A stretch of DNA of 64,000 bases from Klenkia soli. Its GTDB lineage: Bacteria; Actinomycetota; Actinomycetes; Mycobacteriales; Geodermatophilaceae. Under the pieces are notes generated by a model that was not told the DNA's origin, searched no databases, and worked only from the letters and a program-made list of their open reading frames with translations. A program made the translations under genes and the position numbers. The stretch covers positions 62,001-126,000 of the forward strand of contig NZ_FNIR01000013.1 in assembly GCF_900103975.1 (NCBI RefSeq). The letters are read 5' to 3'. How positions within the stretch are numbered: position 1 is the first letter of the stretch; the number at the start of each line of letters is the position of its first letter. Positions 32,142 to 39,246 of the stretch are shown here, one piece after another.

Positions 32142-32861
32142 GTGACCGACCTCCGCTTCTGGTTCGACCCGGTCTGCCCCTTCGCCTGGCTCACCAGCCG
32201 CTGGGTCGAGGAGGTGGCCCGGCAGCGCGAGTACTCCGTCGAGTGGCGGTTCATCTCGCTGCGGCTGCTCAACGCCCACGTCGACTACGCGGCCCACTTC
32301 CCGCCCGAGTACGAGGCCGGGCACACCGCCGGCCTGCGGCTGCTGCGGGTGGCCGCCCGCGTGCGCGACGAGCACGGGGACGACGGCGTCGGCCGGTTCT
32401 ACGCCGCGGTCGGCACCGGCATCCACGACGCCGAGCCGGTCGGTGCCACCCCCGGCCACGACCGCCGCGGCACCCGGGAGTTCCTCGCCCCGGTGCTGGC
32501 CGACCTCGGCTTCGCCCCCGACCTCGCCGACGCCCTGGACGACGACGCCCTCGACGCCCGCATCCGGACCGAGACCGACGAGGCGCTGGCGCTGGCCGGC
32601 AAGGACGTCGGCACCCCGATCCTGCAGTTCCTCCCGCCGGACGGCCTGGCGTTCTTCGGCCCGGTCATCAGCCGGCTGCCGGCCCCCGAGGACGCCGTCG
32701 CGCTGTGGGACCACGTCGTCGGCCTCGCCTCCTTCCCGGGGTTCACCGAGCTGAAGCGGTCGCTGCGCGAGCGCCCCCAGCTGCGCAGCTACGGCGTCGA
32801 GCCCGGCGAGGTGGGGGAGACCGAGGACTGGCACGGCGGCAGCCGGCGGCAGAAGCGGTGA
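32142..32861 (+). CDS. DsbA-family thioredoxin-fold protein related to mycothiol-dependent Rv2466c
   Basis: A 239-residue protein. The N-terminus LRFWFDPVCPFAWLTSRWVEEV closely follows mycobacterial Rv2466c, a mycothiol-dependent nitroreductase, whose active site is CPWC. Here the site reads Cys-Pro-Phe-Ala, so the resolving cysteine is missing and only a monothiol mechanism is possible. The rest of the fold agrees (helical insert; GTPILQF and AFFGPVISRLP). It could still use mycothiol as the second thiol. It overlaps the following remnant by 4 bp. Confidence 0.88.
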   Translation: MTDLRFWFDPVCPFAWLTSRWVEEVARQREYSVEWRFISLRLLNAHVDYAAHFPPEYEAGHTAGLRLLRVAARVRDEHGDDGVGRFYAAVGTGIHDAEPVGATPGHDRRGTREFLAPVLADLGFAPDLADALDDDALDARIRTETDEALALAGKDVGTPILQFLPPDGLAFFGPVISRLPAPEDAVALWDHVVGLASFPGFTELKRSLRERPQLRSYGVEPGEVGETEDWHGGSRRQKR

Positions 32862-33049
32862 CCGACCTGCTGCTGGCCGACGTCCGGCCGTGGGGCGGCC
32901 CGCCGGTCGACCTGCTGGTCACGGGGGACCGCATCACCGACGTCGTCCCCGCCGGGTCGGGCTCGGACGGCGGGCGGGTCGAGGGCGGCGGGCTGCTGGC
33001 GCTGCCCGGCGGCCGGGTCGTCGTCCGCGACGGCGAGCTGCTGGTCTGA
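32858..33049 (+). pseudogene. Remnant of an amidohydrolase: N- and C-terminal strands joined, catalytic barrel deleted
   Basis: A 63-codon frame. Its first ~45 codons read like the start of a cytosine-deaminase/imidazolonepropionase-type amidohydrolase (TDLLLADVRPWGG, DLLVTGDRITDVVPAG, then GGGLLALPG). In an intact enzyme this is followed at once by the metal-binding HxH segment. Instead it passes directly to GRVVVRDGELLV, the usual last strand of such enzymes. An in-frame deletion of about 300 codons would explain this. The GTG overlaps the stop of the preceding gene, so it may still be translated; it could also have been kept as a mini-protein. Confidence 0.65.
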
Positions 33050-33058
33050 CCTCCGCCG

Positions 33059-33134
33059 CGGGGTGGCCCGACGTCCTGCACGGTGGCCGGCCGTCGTCCA
33101 CCGCGTCCACCGTCGGGGATGTCCGGCCACCCCG
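33059..33134. terminator. Long composite hairpin between convergent genes
   Basis: The segment folds on itself: 33059-33068 pairs with 33125-33134 (10 bp), 33070-33076 with 33117-33123 (7 bp, one G-U), and 33080-33086 with 33107-33113 (7 bp), leaving a ~20-nt loop. It begins 10 nt after the + remnant and ends 47 nt before the - gene stop, fitting a bidirectional terminator. A small structured RNA is an alternative. Confidence 0.55.
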
Positions 33135-33180
33135 GTGCCGGCGAGGGTGCGCGTGACCAGCCGACCCGGGTCGGCCCGGG

Positions 33181-33747
33181 TCACGGGTCCAGCTGCAGGT
33201 CGACCAACCACCCGGACTCCGCGCGGTAGGAGGACTGGTCCCGGGGTGGGACGGTGTCGGCCCGGTCGGCGACGCCGTCGGGTGCGGTGTCGACGTCGCG
33301 GTGCTCCTCGCTGCCCGGCACGGACACGAACGTGCGCCCGCCGTGCGCGGCGTACCAGGTCGACGACTGGCCGGTCGCGGCCGTCGTCCCCTCCTGGTGC
33401 AGGCGGCTGATCACCCGGATGCGGGTGATCCGGCCGGTCACCGGGGGCAGGTCGTCCCACCCGTCGCCGCCGTGCCAGGTCGCCGACAGCCGGGCACGGA
33501 GGCGCACGGTGCCCACCGGCAGGTGCGCAGACAGGTCGCTCCACCCTGCCTGCAGGCCACGGGCCGCGAGCACCCGTGCGGACCAACCGGGCCCGGGGTC
33601 CGGGGCCGGTGTCGCCGTCCAGACGTCCTCGGGGGCGGTGTCGTCGAGGACGGCGAGCAACCGCCAGCTCACCCGGTCGCCGATGGCCAGCGGGCCGCCG
33701 CAGCAGCCGAGCTCCCAGTCGGCGACCTCGACCTCGATGCCGGTCAT
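33181..33747 (-). CDS. DUF6578-like protein of unknown function
   Basis: A 188-residue acidic, Trp-rich soluble protein. The start IEVEVADWELGCCGGPLAIGDRVSW, with the CCG motif and the 'GD-x-VSW' turn, resembles actinobacterial proteins grouped as DUF6578; I am moderately sure of that name. The rest is predicted beta-strand with a GWSARVLAARG and HGGDGWDDLP region. The ATG overlaps the SDR stop (ATGA), making it the last gene of the - strand run. No function can be inferred. Confidence 0.75.
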   Translation of the reverse strand: MTGIEVEVADWELGCCGGPLAIGDRVSWRLLAVLDDTAPEDVWTATPAPDPGPGWSARVLAARGLQAGWSDLSAHLPVGTVRLRARLSATWHGGDGWDDLPPVTGRITRIRVISRLHQEGTTAATGQSSTWYAAHGGRTFVSVPGSEEHRDVDTAPDGVADRADTVPPRDQSSYRAESGWLVDLQLDP

Positions 33748-34511
33748 CGCAGGTACGAGGCGCCGTTGACGTCGAGGACGGCGCCGCTGCACCACAGCGC
33801 ATCGGGACCGGTCAGGAACGCGACCGCGGCGGCGACCTCCGGCGGCTCGCCGACCCGGCCGAACGGGCTCTGCGCGCGGATCCCGTCACCCACCGGCCCG
33901 GCCAGCAGCGACGTCGCCATGTCGGTGGCCACGAACCCGGGGGCCACCGCGCTGACGCCGATGCCGTGCCCACCCAGCGCCAGGGCCAGGGACTGGGTCA
34001 GCGAGTGCACCGCGGCCTTCGACGCCCCGTAGGCCATCGCCTGCGGCTCGCCGCGGAAGGCGCCCCGGGAGCCGACGGTCACGATCCGGCCGCCCGCGGG
34101 ACCCTCGGGCCGGTCGAGCAGGTGCCGCACGACCTGCCAGCTCACGTTGGCCGTCCCGACCACGTTGACCGACAGGACCCGGTGCCACGATGCCTGCCAC
34201 TGCTCGTAGTCCGACTCCTCGATGACCAGCGGGTCGTGCGCCGCGGCGTTGTTGACCAGCACGTCGACCCCGCCCAGCCCGGCCACCGCGTCGGCGACCA
34301 GCGCGGCCACCGCCGCCGGGTCGGCCAGGTCGCCCGAGACCAGCAGGTGACCCTCGCCCGGCAGGCCGGCGAGCACCGCCCGGCCGGCGTCGAGGTCCCG
34401 GCCGGCGTGCACGGCGACCGCGTCACCGCGGGCGGCCAGGGCGTGGGCGATCGCGGCACCGATGCCGCGGGAGGAACCGGTGACCAGGGAACGGGTGCGC
34501 ACCTCCGGCAC
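33744..34511 (-). CDS. Short-chain dehydrogenase/reductase
   Basis: A 255-residue NAD(P)-dependent oxidoreductase with a classical SDR layout: TGSSRGIG at the N-terminus (TGxxxGIG), DVLVNNAA, the catalytic Ser in VTVGSRG, Tyr-x-x-x-Lys in YGASK, and a C-terminal SGAVLDVNG. Three in-frame GTGs are possible (34535, 34511, 34502); 34511 gives the usual short leader, but none has a well-spaced ribosome site. The start lies inside a striking inverted repeat (34493-34537). The substrate is unknown. Confidence 0.88.
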   Translation of the reverse strand: MPEVRTRSLVTGSSRGIGAAIAHALAARGDAVAVHAGRDLDAGRAVLAGLPGEGHLLVSGDLADPAAVAALVADAVAGLGGVDVLVNNAAAHDPLVIEESDYEQWQASWHRVLSVNVVGTANVSWQVVRHLLDRPEGPAGGRIVTVGSRGAFRGEPQAMAYGASKAAVHSLTQSLALALGGHGIGVSAVAPGFVATDMATSLLAGPVGDGIRAQSPFGRVGEPPEVAAAVAFLTGPDALWCSGAVLDVNGASYLR

Positions 34512-34537
34512 GGTAGCCGTGGTGGAGGTGCGCACCC
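34493..34537. promoter_or_regulatory. 14-bp inverted repeat made of two GGTGCGCACC palindromes
   Basis: GGGTGCGCACCTCC at 34493-34506 is the exact reverse complement of 34524-34537, with a 17-bp spacer. Each arm contains the 10-bp palindrome GGTGCGCACC, the two centres being 33 bp apart (about three turns). It spans the candidate SDR start codons, which suggests a repressor site or a regulated second promoter within the run. Confidence 0.45.
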
Positions 34538-34546
34538 TCCGTCGTG

Positions 34547-34960
34547 TCAGCTGGCGTGCGCGGGGCGGTGCGGGTGGCCCTCGACGGCGACGACGATCGC
34601 CTCCTGGGTGCTGCGGGCCACGATCATCTCGACCGGCTCGGTCTCGCTGGCGTTCTGCTCCCAGTGCACGATGCCCGGCGGGATGAACACGAAGTCCCCG
34701 GCGTGCGCCTCGCGGACGTCGTCGAGCTCCTCGCCGACCCACCAGCGGGTCACCCCGCTGATGACGAAGATCGCCGTCTCGGACTCGCCGTGGTGGTGCA
34801 CGCCGGTCTTGCCGCCGGGCTCCAGGACGGCGTAGCCCATCCAGAGCTCGGACGACCCGGTCTTGTCCGCGCAGATCGCGGCGAACCGTCGCAGCCCCGG
34901 CGTCTGGGCGGTGCGGGTGTCGCGCTCCTCCGGCCCGATGACCCGGACGTCCAGCGGCAT
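34547..34960 (-). CDS. Cupin-domain protein
   Basis: A 137-residue single-domain cupin. Motif 1 is G-x-K-T-G-V-HHHG-x-x-E-T (metal-binding His, His and Glu), and motif 2 is AGDFVFIPPGIVHWEQN with the third His. Such proteins bind a divalent metal and act as dioxygenases, isomerases or sensors. The ATG overlaps the stop of the ABM gene (ATGA); a TTG one codon earlier is less likely. It probably acts on the same compound as its neighbours. Confidence 0.9.
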   Translation of the reverse strand: MPLDVRVIGPEERDTRTAQTPGLRRFAAICADKTGSSELWMGYAVLEPGGKTGVHHHGESETAIFVISGVTRWWVGEELDDVREAHAGDFVFIPPGIVHWEQNASETEPVEMIVARSTQEAIVVAVEGHPHRPAHAS

Positions 34961-35280
34961 CAAGCGATCCGCTTGAGCCGGGTGATGGTCAGCCCGTTCT
35001 CGTCCAGCAGCTCGTCGATGCGGCCGGCGAACTGCACCAGGTGCGGGGTGGCCAGGTGGGCGTCGAGGTGGGCCGGGGACTCCCAGTTCTCGTAGAAGAA
35101 GAACGTGCCCGGCTCCTCGACCGCCTCGTGCAGGTCGTAGTTGACGTACCCGTCCTCCTGGCTGGTGGGCTCGATGAGGGCCTCGAGGCCGGCGCGGAGC
35201 TCGTCGGCCTTGCCGGGGGCGGCCTTCATGTACGCGATCACGGTGAGCAGGTCACGGCGGTCGTCGGTGGGGGTGGGCAT
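34960..35280 (-). CDS. Antibiotic-biosynthesis-monooxygenase (ABM)-domain protein
   Basis: A 106-residue ferredoxin-like alpha+beta protein. LLTVIAYMKAAPGKADELRAGLEALI, DGYVNYDLHEAVEEPGTFFFYENW and LATPHLVQFAGRIDEL follow the ABM pattern of cofactor-free quinone monooxygenases (YgiN-like). Such enzymes oxidise or degrade small aromatics. It has GGAG 6 nt before the ATG. The neighbouring cupin starts within its stop codon. Confidence 0.88.
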   Translation of the reverse strand: MPTPTDDRRDLLTVIAYMKAAPGKADELRAGLEALIEPTSQEDGYVNYDLHEAVEEPGTFFFYENWESPAHLDAHLATPHLVQFAGRIDELLDENGLTITRLKRIA

Positions 35281-35331
35281 CGTCGCTCCAGTCCTGGGTG
35301 CGGGTCGGTCGGGTCCACCCCATCGCCCCAG

Positions 35332-35353
35332 CCGGTGGTGCACAACCCACCGG
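35332..35353 (-). terminator. Weak stem-loop between the Gfo/Idh and ABM genes
   Basis: CCGGTGG at 35332-35338 and CCACCGG at 35347-35353 form a 7-bp stem with an 8-nt loop, directly after the Gfo/Idh/MocA stop on the minus strand. It may weaken read-through into the ABM-cupin-SDR genes. Confidence 0.35.
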
Positions 35354-35358
35354 GTGTC

Positions 35359-36339
35359 TCAGTTCTGCGACACCCCGGCCAGCAGCTGCTCGCACAGCTC
35401 CATCGTCACGACGTTGTCCTGCGCGCTGCGGTCCGGGGCCACCGGCGTCGCGGCGAAGGCGGTCAGCTCGCCGACGAAGCCGCGCAGGTGGAGGTCCTGC
35501 TCGCCGCCGGACATCGTGCTGCTCGCCGGGACCAGGCGCTCGACCCGCTCCTGCGGGGCCTGCCACCCCCCGCTGCCGCCGAACCGGATCTCGGTGGTGC
35601 GGGAGTCCACCACCTCGACGACCGCCTGCTCGAAGGCGATCTCGACGACGTCGACCTCCGAGGAGTGGGCCGGCGACGAGGCCAGCCGCAGGGTGCCGTG
35701 CACCTGCGGCGCCACGGTCAGCAGTGCGCTCAGCGTCGATCCCGACGCGTGGGTCGAGGTGGTGGCCTGCACGGTGTGCGGCGCGCCGAGCAGGAAGGGC
35801 ACCAGGTCGACGTGGTGCACGGCCGCCAGGGTCAGGAAGGACCGGACGTCGGGGGCGAACGCCCGGGTGTCGGCGGCGAACCGCACGTCGAAGCCCACCG
35901 GAGGCCCGAACCTGCCCGACCGGACCACGTCCCGCAGTGCCACGAGGGCCGGCGCGTGCCGCTTCATGAACCCCGCCCGGAGCACCACCCCGGCGTCGGC
36001 GGCGTGGTCGGCGAGCCGGCGGGCCTGCGCCGCGTCGGTGCCCAGCGGCTTCTCGCACAGCACGTTCCGGCCCGCTGCCAGGACCGCGGCCACGATGTCC
36101 GGCTGGTCGGCCGGCTGGGCGCAGACCACGACGTGCCGCACGTCGGGCTCGCCGGCCAGCAGGTCGGCCACCGAGCCGTACGGCGTCCCGGCGGAGCCGG
36201 CGGCGGCCAGGGCGGCCCGCGACCGGTCGACGTCGCGGGTGGCCAGGGCGGCGATCTCCAGGCCGGCTGCCCGGATGGCCGGGACCAGGTTGACCCGGGC
36301 GTGGTGCCCGGCCCCGACCAGGGCGATGCGCTCGGTCAC
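35359..36339 (-). CDS. Gfo/Idh/MocA-family oxidoreductase
   Basis: A 326-residue NAD(P)-dependent sugar/cyclitol-type dehydrogenase. The Rossmann motif is ALVGAGHHARVNLVPAI, and the catalytic lysine motif is CEKPLG (EKP). AVHHVDLVPFLLG in the second domain is the region that usually supplies the active-site His/Asp. The GTG overlaps the SRPBCC stop (GTGA), and its own end is followed by a weak stem-loop. The substrate is unknown; sugars or inositol derivatives are usual. Confidence 0.9.
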   Translation of the reverse strand: MTERIALVGAGHHARVNLVPAIRAAGLEIAALATRDVDRSRAALAAAGSAGTPYGSVADLLAGEPDVRHVVVCAQPADQPDIVAAVLAAGRNVLCEKPLGTDAAQARRLADHAADAGVVLRAGFMKRHAPALVALRDVVRSGRFGPPVGFDVRFAADTRAFAPDVRSFLTLAAVHHVDLVPFLLGAPHTVQATTSTHASGSTLSALLTVAPQVHGTLRLASSPAHSSEVDVVEIAFEQAVVEVVDSRTTEIRFGGSGGWQAPQERVERLVPASSTMSGGEQDLHLRGFVGELTAFAATPVAPDRSAQDNVVTMELCEQLLAGVSQN

Positions 36340-36800
36340 CGGCCCTCGGCGATCTGCTTGATCGCCGCCAGCGTCGCCGGGATGCCGCTGCGCGCTGCCT
36401 CCTGGCGGGTGGCGATCTCGTGCGCTGCGCGCTCTCCGTGCTTCTGCGCCATGAACTGCAGGCCGGCGTCGGCGAACTCCCACGACTCGGTCAGCCGGGT
36501 GCCGCCCTCGACCGGCTCCAGGTCGTAGCGCCAGAACACCTTGCGGTCGTTGACGCTCCAGGCGAAGGCCCGTGGCCGGTCGGCCTGCTCGACGGTCGAC
36601 CGGGTCTCCCAGGTGCGCTCCGGGGTCTCCTGGCGGCCGCCGAAGACGTCGCCCACCGCGCCCGAGCCGCCGTCGACCCACCAGCACTCCCGGCACTGCG
36701 GGCTCCACTCGCCGGTGCGGGTCACGTCCGTCACCAGGTCGTAGACGACCTCGGGGGCAGCGGCGACGACGATCGAGTCCGACAGGCGCAGGCTGGTCAT
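36336..36800 (-). CDS. SRPBCC (START/Bet v1-like) family protein
   Basis: A 154-residue ligand-binding fold. It opens with SLRLSDSIVVAAAPEVVYDLVTDV, the standard polyketide-cyclase/START strand-helix, then TGEWSPQCRECWW, and ends with a long C-terminal helix. The central cavity of this fold binds hydrophobic molecules or promotes cyclisation or hydration. Two cysteines in CREC are unusual. The start overlaps the BKACE stop (ATGA) and its stop overlaps the Gfo/Idh start. Confidence 0.85.
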   Translation of the reverse strand: MTSLRLSDSIVVAAAPEVVYDLVTDVTRTGEWSPQCRECWWVDGGSGAVGDVFGGRQETPERTWETRSTVEQADRPRAFAWSVNDRKVFWRYDLEPVEGGTRLTESWEFADAGLQFMAQKHGERAAHEIATRQEAARSGIPATLAAIKQIAEGR

Positions 36801-37669
36801 GCCCCGAGTGTGGCGGCCCGGACCTCCGCCGGTGTGGCCACCCGCCGTCCGCCGGCCTCGACCCGGGCGACGGCGGCCCGCACCAGCTCCTCGTTCGAGG
36901 TCGGGCACCCCAGCGGGGCGTCCTCGAGGCCCACCCGCACGTGCCCGCCGCGCTCGACCGCGACGTCGGCCAGGTCGCCCAGCTCGACGCCCAGGCCGGC
37001 CACCATCCACGGCCCGCCCGGGTCGCAGTCCTCGAGCAACCGCAGGTGGGCGTCCAGGGCCCAGGTGGCGGGCGGGAAGCCGAAGGTGAACCCGTCGCTG
37101 AACATGAACCGGTGCACCGGCCGGGGCGCGGCAGGTACGCGCAGCGCGGCCCCGAGCCGGGTGAAGCCGGGCTCGTAGACGGCGAAGCTGGGTACCAGCC
37201 GGTGCTCGGCGCAGACGGCCAGTCCGGCCCGGACGTCGGCCGGGCTGTTGGCGTACAGGAATCCCTCGCCCCCCGCGGCCAGCTCGTCGGTCGTGGCCAC
37301 CACCAGCGACCCGGGGTCGACGACGGCCCACTCGACCAGGCCGGCCCGGGCCAGCCGGTCGACGGTGTCGTACCGGGCCCGCCCGGCCGAGGCGTCCGCA
37401 GCGGGCACCGGCCCCATCGGGACCGTGGGGTAGCAGATCACGTCGCGGGCGGACCGGATCGCCTCGAACACCGGGGCGTACAGCTCGTAGGCCTCGCGCG
37501 GGCGGCCGGCGTCGTCGAAGGCGTGCAGGTGGACGACGGCGGCGCCCGCGTCGGCGCAGGCGACCGCCTGGGCCACCAGCTCGTCGGCGGTGACCGGGGC
37601 CAGCGGTTGACGGCCGGTGCCCCAGGTGCCGTTGAGCGCCACCTCCAACCAGACGGGGGTGGCGCTCAC
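36797..37669 (-). CDS. Beta-keto acid cleavage enzyme (BKACE, DUF849; 3-keto-5-aminohexanoate cleavage type)
   Basis: A 290-residue zinc TIM-barrel enzyme that condenses a beta-keto acid with acetyl-CoA and splits it into acetoacetate and a new CoA ester. Seen: EVALNGTWG at the start, VVHLHAFDD with the HLH zinc ligands, MVAGLGVELGDL, and HVRVGLEDAP near residue 240, all hallmarks of the family. Which keto acid is used depends on pocket residues I cannot score by eye. It begins with GTG 4 nt after the NDH stop. Confidence 0.88.
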   Translation of the reverse strand: MSATPVWLEVALNGTWGTGRQPLAPVTADELVAQAVACADAGAAVVHLHAFDDAGRPREAYELYAPVFEAIRSARDVICYPTVPMGPVPAADASAGRARYDTVDRLARAGLVEWAVVDPGSLVVATTDELAAGGEGFLYANSPADVRAGLAVCAEHRLVPSFAVYEPGFTRLGAALRVPAAPRPVHRFMFSDGFTFGFPPATWALDAHLRLLEDCDPGGPWMVAGLGVELGDLADVAVERGGHVRVGLEDAPLGCPTSNEELVRAAVARVEAGGRRVATPAEVRAATLGA

Positions 37670-37673
37670 GGCA

Positions 37674-39110
37674 TCAGGCGACGGTGCGGTCGGCGGGCTG
37701 GTCGATCCGGATCGGGTCGGCCGCGGTGCCGTGCAGACCGCCGGTCTGCGCGACCTCGAAGTCCGGCCCCAGCTTCTCCAGCGCCAGCCGGCCGTACACC
37801 TGCTGCTGGGTGGCCACCCGCTGGGCGCGGCCCTTGCCCAGGAAGGAGACGATCCAGCTGAACGTGGTGGTCAGCCGGCTCTTGAACCCGACGATGTAGA
37901 CCAGGTGGACCAGCAGCCACATCATCCAGGCCAGGAAACCGGTGACCTTGAACTTGCCGAGGTCGGCGACGGCCTTGTACCGGCTGATGGTGGCCATCGA
38001 GCCCTTGTCGAAGTACTCGAACTTCTCCTTGTGCTTGCGCCCGGAGACCGTCGCGGCGATGCGGTCGGCGGCGAAGCGCCCACCCTGGATGGCGACCTGG
38101 GCGACGCCCGGCAGCCGGTCCAGGCTCATCATGTCGCCGACGACGAAGACCTCGGGGTGCCCGGGCAGCGTGAGGTCGGGCTGCACCTCGACCCGCCCGG
38201 CGCGGTCGATCTGCACGTCGCACTGCTGGGCCAGCAGGGCGCCCAACGGGCTGGCCTGCACACCCGCGGCCCAGATCTTCGTGGCCGCGGTCACCCGGCG
38301 GGTGGTGCCGTCCTTGGTGTCCTTGACGTCCAGGCCGTTGGCGTCGAGGCCGGTGACCATCGCGCCGAGCTGGATCTCCACGCCGATGTCGCGCAGCTGC
38401 TTGGCCGCGTTCTGCTGCAGCTTCTCGGCGAAGGGCGGCAGGACGACGGGGGCGGCGTCCATGAGGATGACCCGGGCGGTCTTCGGGTCGATGTTGCGGA
38501 AGTTGTCCTTCAGGGTGCGGCGGGCCAGCTCGGCGATCTGCCCGGCCATCTCCACCCCGGTCGGGCCGGCGCCGACGACGACGAAGGTCAGCAGTCGGTC
38601 GATCTCGGCGGGGTCGGTGGCGACCTCGGCCATCTCGAAGGCGCCCAGGATGCGGCCGCGCAGCTCGAGGGCGTCGTCCACGCTCTTCATGCCCGGCGCG
38701 AACTGCGAGAACTGGCTGTTGCCGAAGTAGGACTGCCCGGCGCCCGCGGCCACGATCAGGTGGTCGTAGGCGTGCACGGTCTCGCGGCCCAGCAGCCAGG
38801 AGGTGACGGTCTTGTCGGCCAGGTCGATGTCGACGACCTCGCCGAGCACCACCGAGGCGTTCTTCTGCTTCTTCAGGATGTCGCGGGTCGGCGGGGCGAT
38901 CTCGCCCTCGCTGATGATCCCGGTGGCCACCTGGTACAGCAGCGGCTGGAAGAGGTGGTGGCCGGTCTTGGCGACCAGGGTGATGTCGACGTCGGCCTTG
39001 CGGAGGCGCTGGGCGGCGAACAGACCGCCGAATCCGGAGCCGATGATGACCACGCGGGGACGGCGGGCGGTGGTCGGGTTCGTGGGCACAGCAGCTCCGG
39101 ATGTCGTCAT
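37674..39110 (-). CDS. ndh: Type II NADH dehydrogenase (NADH:quinone oxidoreductase)
   Basis: A 478-residue membrane-associated flavoenzyme. FAD motif VVIIGSGFGGLFAAQRL, the quinone-side HHLFQPLLYQVATG, NADH motif FVVVGAGPTGVEMAGQIAEL, IWAAGVQASPLG, and second FAD motif VFVVGDMMSLD are all present. The C-terminal hydrophobic segments (FLAWMMWLLVHLVYIVGF and FSWIVSFLG, ~residues 385-425) match the membrane anchor of mycobacterial Ndh. ATG 39110 is preferred over ATG 39122 because GGGAGA lies 6 nt before it. It is the first gene of the minus-strand run. Confidence 0.94.
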   Translation of the reverse strand: MTTSGAAVPTNPTTARRPRVVIIGSGFGGLFAAQRLRKADVDITLVAKTGHHLFQPLLYQVATGIISEGEIAPPTRDILKKQKNASVVLGEVVDIDLADKTVTSWLLGRETVHAYDHLIVAAGAGQSYFGNSQFSQFAPGMKSVDDALELRGRILGAFEMAEVATDPAEIDRLLTFVVVGAGPTGVEMAGQIAELARRTLKDNFRNIDPKTARVILMDAAPVVLPPFAEKLQQNAAKQLRDIGVEIQLGAMVTGLDANGLDVKDTKDGTTRRVTAATKIWAAGVQASPLGALLAQQCDVQIDRAGRVEVQPDLTLPGHPEVFVVGDMMSLDRLPGVAQVAIQGGRFAADRIAATVSGRKHKEKFEYFDKGSMATISRYKAVADLGKFKVTGFLAWMMWLLVHLVYIVGFKSRLTTTFSWIVSFLGKGRAQRVATQQQVYGRLALEKLGPDFEVAQTGGLHGTAADPIRIDQPADRTVA

Positions 39111-39246
39111 GATGTCTCCCATGGTCCCACGACGGGTCGGGCCACCGTGGATCTCCCCGGCGCGCCAGCGCGCCGCTGGGCACAGCCTGCCCGCCGGGCC
39201 CGGCGACCGCCACCTCCGTGCCGGCTGAGGACCGCTGAACCGGCGG
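39111..39246. promoter_or_regulatory. Intergenic region upstream of ndh with CGGCGCGC/GCGCGCCG palindrome
   Basis: This 136-bp gap lies between the end of the GGDEF/EAL gene and ndh, both on the minus strand. An 8-bp inverted repeat with a 2-nt centre occupies 39158-39175. Right at the GGDEF/EAL stop, a short GACCGC/GCGGTC repeat may act as a weak terminator. No clear -35/-10 pair was identified. Confidence 0.35.
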
